A stretch of DNA of 39,182 bases from a virus, in the IMG/VR virus record IMGVR_UViG_3300034109_001208, positions 1 through 39,182 of that record. One strand, 5' to 3'. Each line of letters begins with the position of its first letter. Positions within the stretch are counted from its first letter, which is position 1. Below are positions 38,267 to 39,182 of this stretch, piece by piece. Below the pieces are notes generated by a model that did not search any database, had not been told where the DNA came from, and saw nothing but the letters and a program-made list of their open reading frames with translations. The translations under genes and the position numbers were made by a program.

Positions 38267-39175
38267 TCACAGGACGAGTGTGTCGAGGACGGGTTTGGCC
38301 TTGTCGACGCCCACCCGGTCGCGCTCCCCATAGTGAACGAGGACGTGTCGATCTGCGAGCACACGCTCGAAGGCGTCGATATCCTGCTGGGCGCGCTCCA
38401 GTGGTGCGTCCCAGTGCACATACAGATCGTTGAGGTTCACAAACGCGTTCCTGTTCATAAACGCCTGCGCCATCGCGGGTAGACATTCTTCGTTGACCGT
38501 CGAGTCTCCGCGCAGTCTGAGCACCAGCTTGTTCATCGCCGGCCACTTCAGATCCAAACGCTTTATCGTCTCGAACAGTTCGGACTGCCTACCCGTCCAA
38601 AACTCCACTGTTTTGGCTCCTTGCCATTCAGAGAAGTCCGTAAGGTACGGTAGCCAGTCGCGGAGCTCGTCGATACCTGTGCTCCTATGATTACGTAAGA
38701 AGTGCGCACCCTCCGGTACGGTGCGACGCCGGAACACAACGCGTTCCAGTAAGTCCTCTCTCCCCGTCAAGACATCTTGCCTATTCGAGAAATACAAAGA
38801 CTCGTAAGAGTTGCCTGGGTGCGGCACCACGAGCTCTGATAGCTCTGGCAGTCTTTTAATGAACTCAGATGACCACTGCACGCCCTGCTGCGCTTGGTCG
38901 TATGTGTCGATGAACGATCCGAACATCTCGTACTCGTAGGCGCGAACCTTGTTCCACGCAACAGGCTCGTCGCGCCGTCCATGGACCAGACATGACAGCG
39001 ACCCCATCGTAGTCAGTTTGCGCAGATCCGGGAACACACGTGCCCCGTTCGCGAGGATCCCCAGACGCTCCAGCGTGTCGCCCCCGAGCACCCCGGACGC
39101 CAGCGCCCCTGTATCCGCTACGAGGTGCTCGACTCCGCGACCGAGAACTTCGTAGTCCTTTGCATGTAAAGACAT
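38267..39175 (-). CDS. Leucine-patterned protein, unknown function (302 aa or longer)
   Basis: The frame opens with ATG at 39175, only 7 bases from the window edge, so neither its SD nor a possible longer start can be judged. Repeating Leu patterns such as FPDLRKLTTMGSL, LPELSELVVPH and WPAMNKLVLRL suggest a short leucine-rich-repeat-like or solenoid region. No catalytic residues or membrane spans were seen. It may be a binding protein. It is the first leftward gene at the right edge and ends in VLDTLVL, 61 bases before the next start. Confidence 0.68.
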   Translation of the reverse strand: MSLHAKDYEVLGRGVEHLVADTGALASGVLGGDTLERLGILANGARVFPDLRKLTTMGSLSCLVHGRRDEPVAWNKVRAYEYEMFGSFIDTYDQAQQGVQWSSEFIKRLPELSELVVPHPGNSYESLYFSNRQDVLTGREDLLERVVFRRRTVPEGAHFLRNHRSTGIDELRDWLPYLTDFSEWQGAKTVEFWTGRQSELFETIKRLDLKWPAMNKLVLRLRGDSTVNEECLPAMAQAFMNRNAFVNLNDLYVHWDAPLERAQQDIDAFERVLADRHVLVHYGERDRVGVDKAKPVLDTLVL

Positions 39176-39182
39176 GTTGGCG

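Overview
This window is part of the genome of a double-stranded DNA tailed bacteriophage (Caudoviricetes). The evidence is a terminase large subunit and a portal protein, a complete phage-type replication set, dense packing with ATGA/TAATG start-stop overlaps, strong Shine-Dalgarno (SD) sites, and no rRNA, tRNA or cellular housekeeping genes. TAA, TAG and TGA all act as stops, so there is no sign of recoding. G+C is moderately high. The host is a bacterium that I cannot name from the sequence. No major capsid, tail, lysozyme or integrase gene is recognisable, so the window is only part of the genome.

Layout. (1) Bases 1-8.8 kb: leftward, tightly coupled small genes of unknown function, typical of an accessory or early region, divided by strong hairpins at about 1.75, 3.86, 6.2, 7.8 and 8.74 kb. 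(2) 8.8-10.4 kb: a leftward nucleotide/DNA-processing group with a deoxynucleoside monophosphate kinase and a RuvC-like resolvase. (3) 10.4-18.5 kb: alternating strands. Rightward pairs (10.4-11.8 and 13.8-15.5 kb, probably virion genes) and the terminase (16.9-18.5 kb) alternate with two leftward genes, a DUF2201-like metallopeptidase/VWA protein and a MoxR-type AAA+ ATPase, which together look like one chaperone-like module. (4) 18.5-32.8 kb: a leftward replication and recombination block with a UDG-like/family A DNA polymerase fusion, a primase-helicase, two RecB/Cas4-like PD-(D/E)XK nucleases with Cys clusters, a candidate ssDNA-binding protein, a SNF2-like helicase with a C-terminal Cys cluster, a signal-peptide/TM protein that may be a spanin, and several unknowns. 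(5) 33.0-35.4 kb: a rightward portal gene and a partner. (6) 35.4-39.2 kb: leftward unknown genes again.

How it fits together. The replication block would copy, repair and resolve phage DNA, the kinase would supply dNTP precursors, and terminase plus portal would package the product. The late-type genes lie as four rightward islands in an otherwise leftward map. At all four convergent junctions the stop codons abut or overlap, leaving no room for a terminator. Three of the four divergent gaps carry GTGG...CCAC inverted repeats that could be shared control sites. The least explained element is the MoxR plus VWA/metallopeptidase pair, split by two rightward genes.
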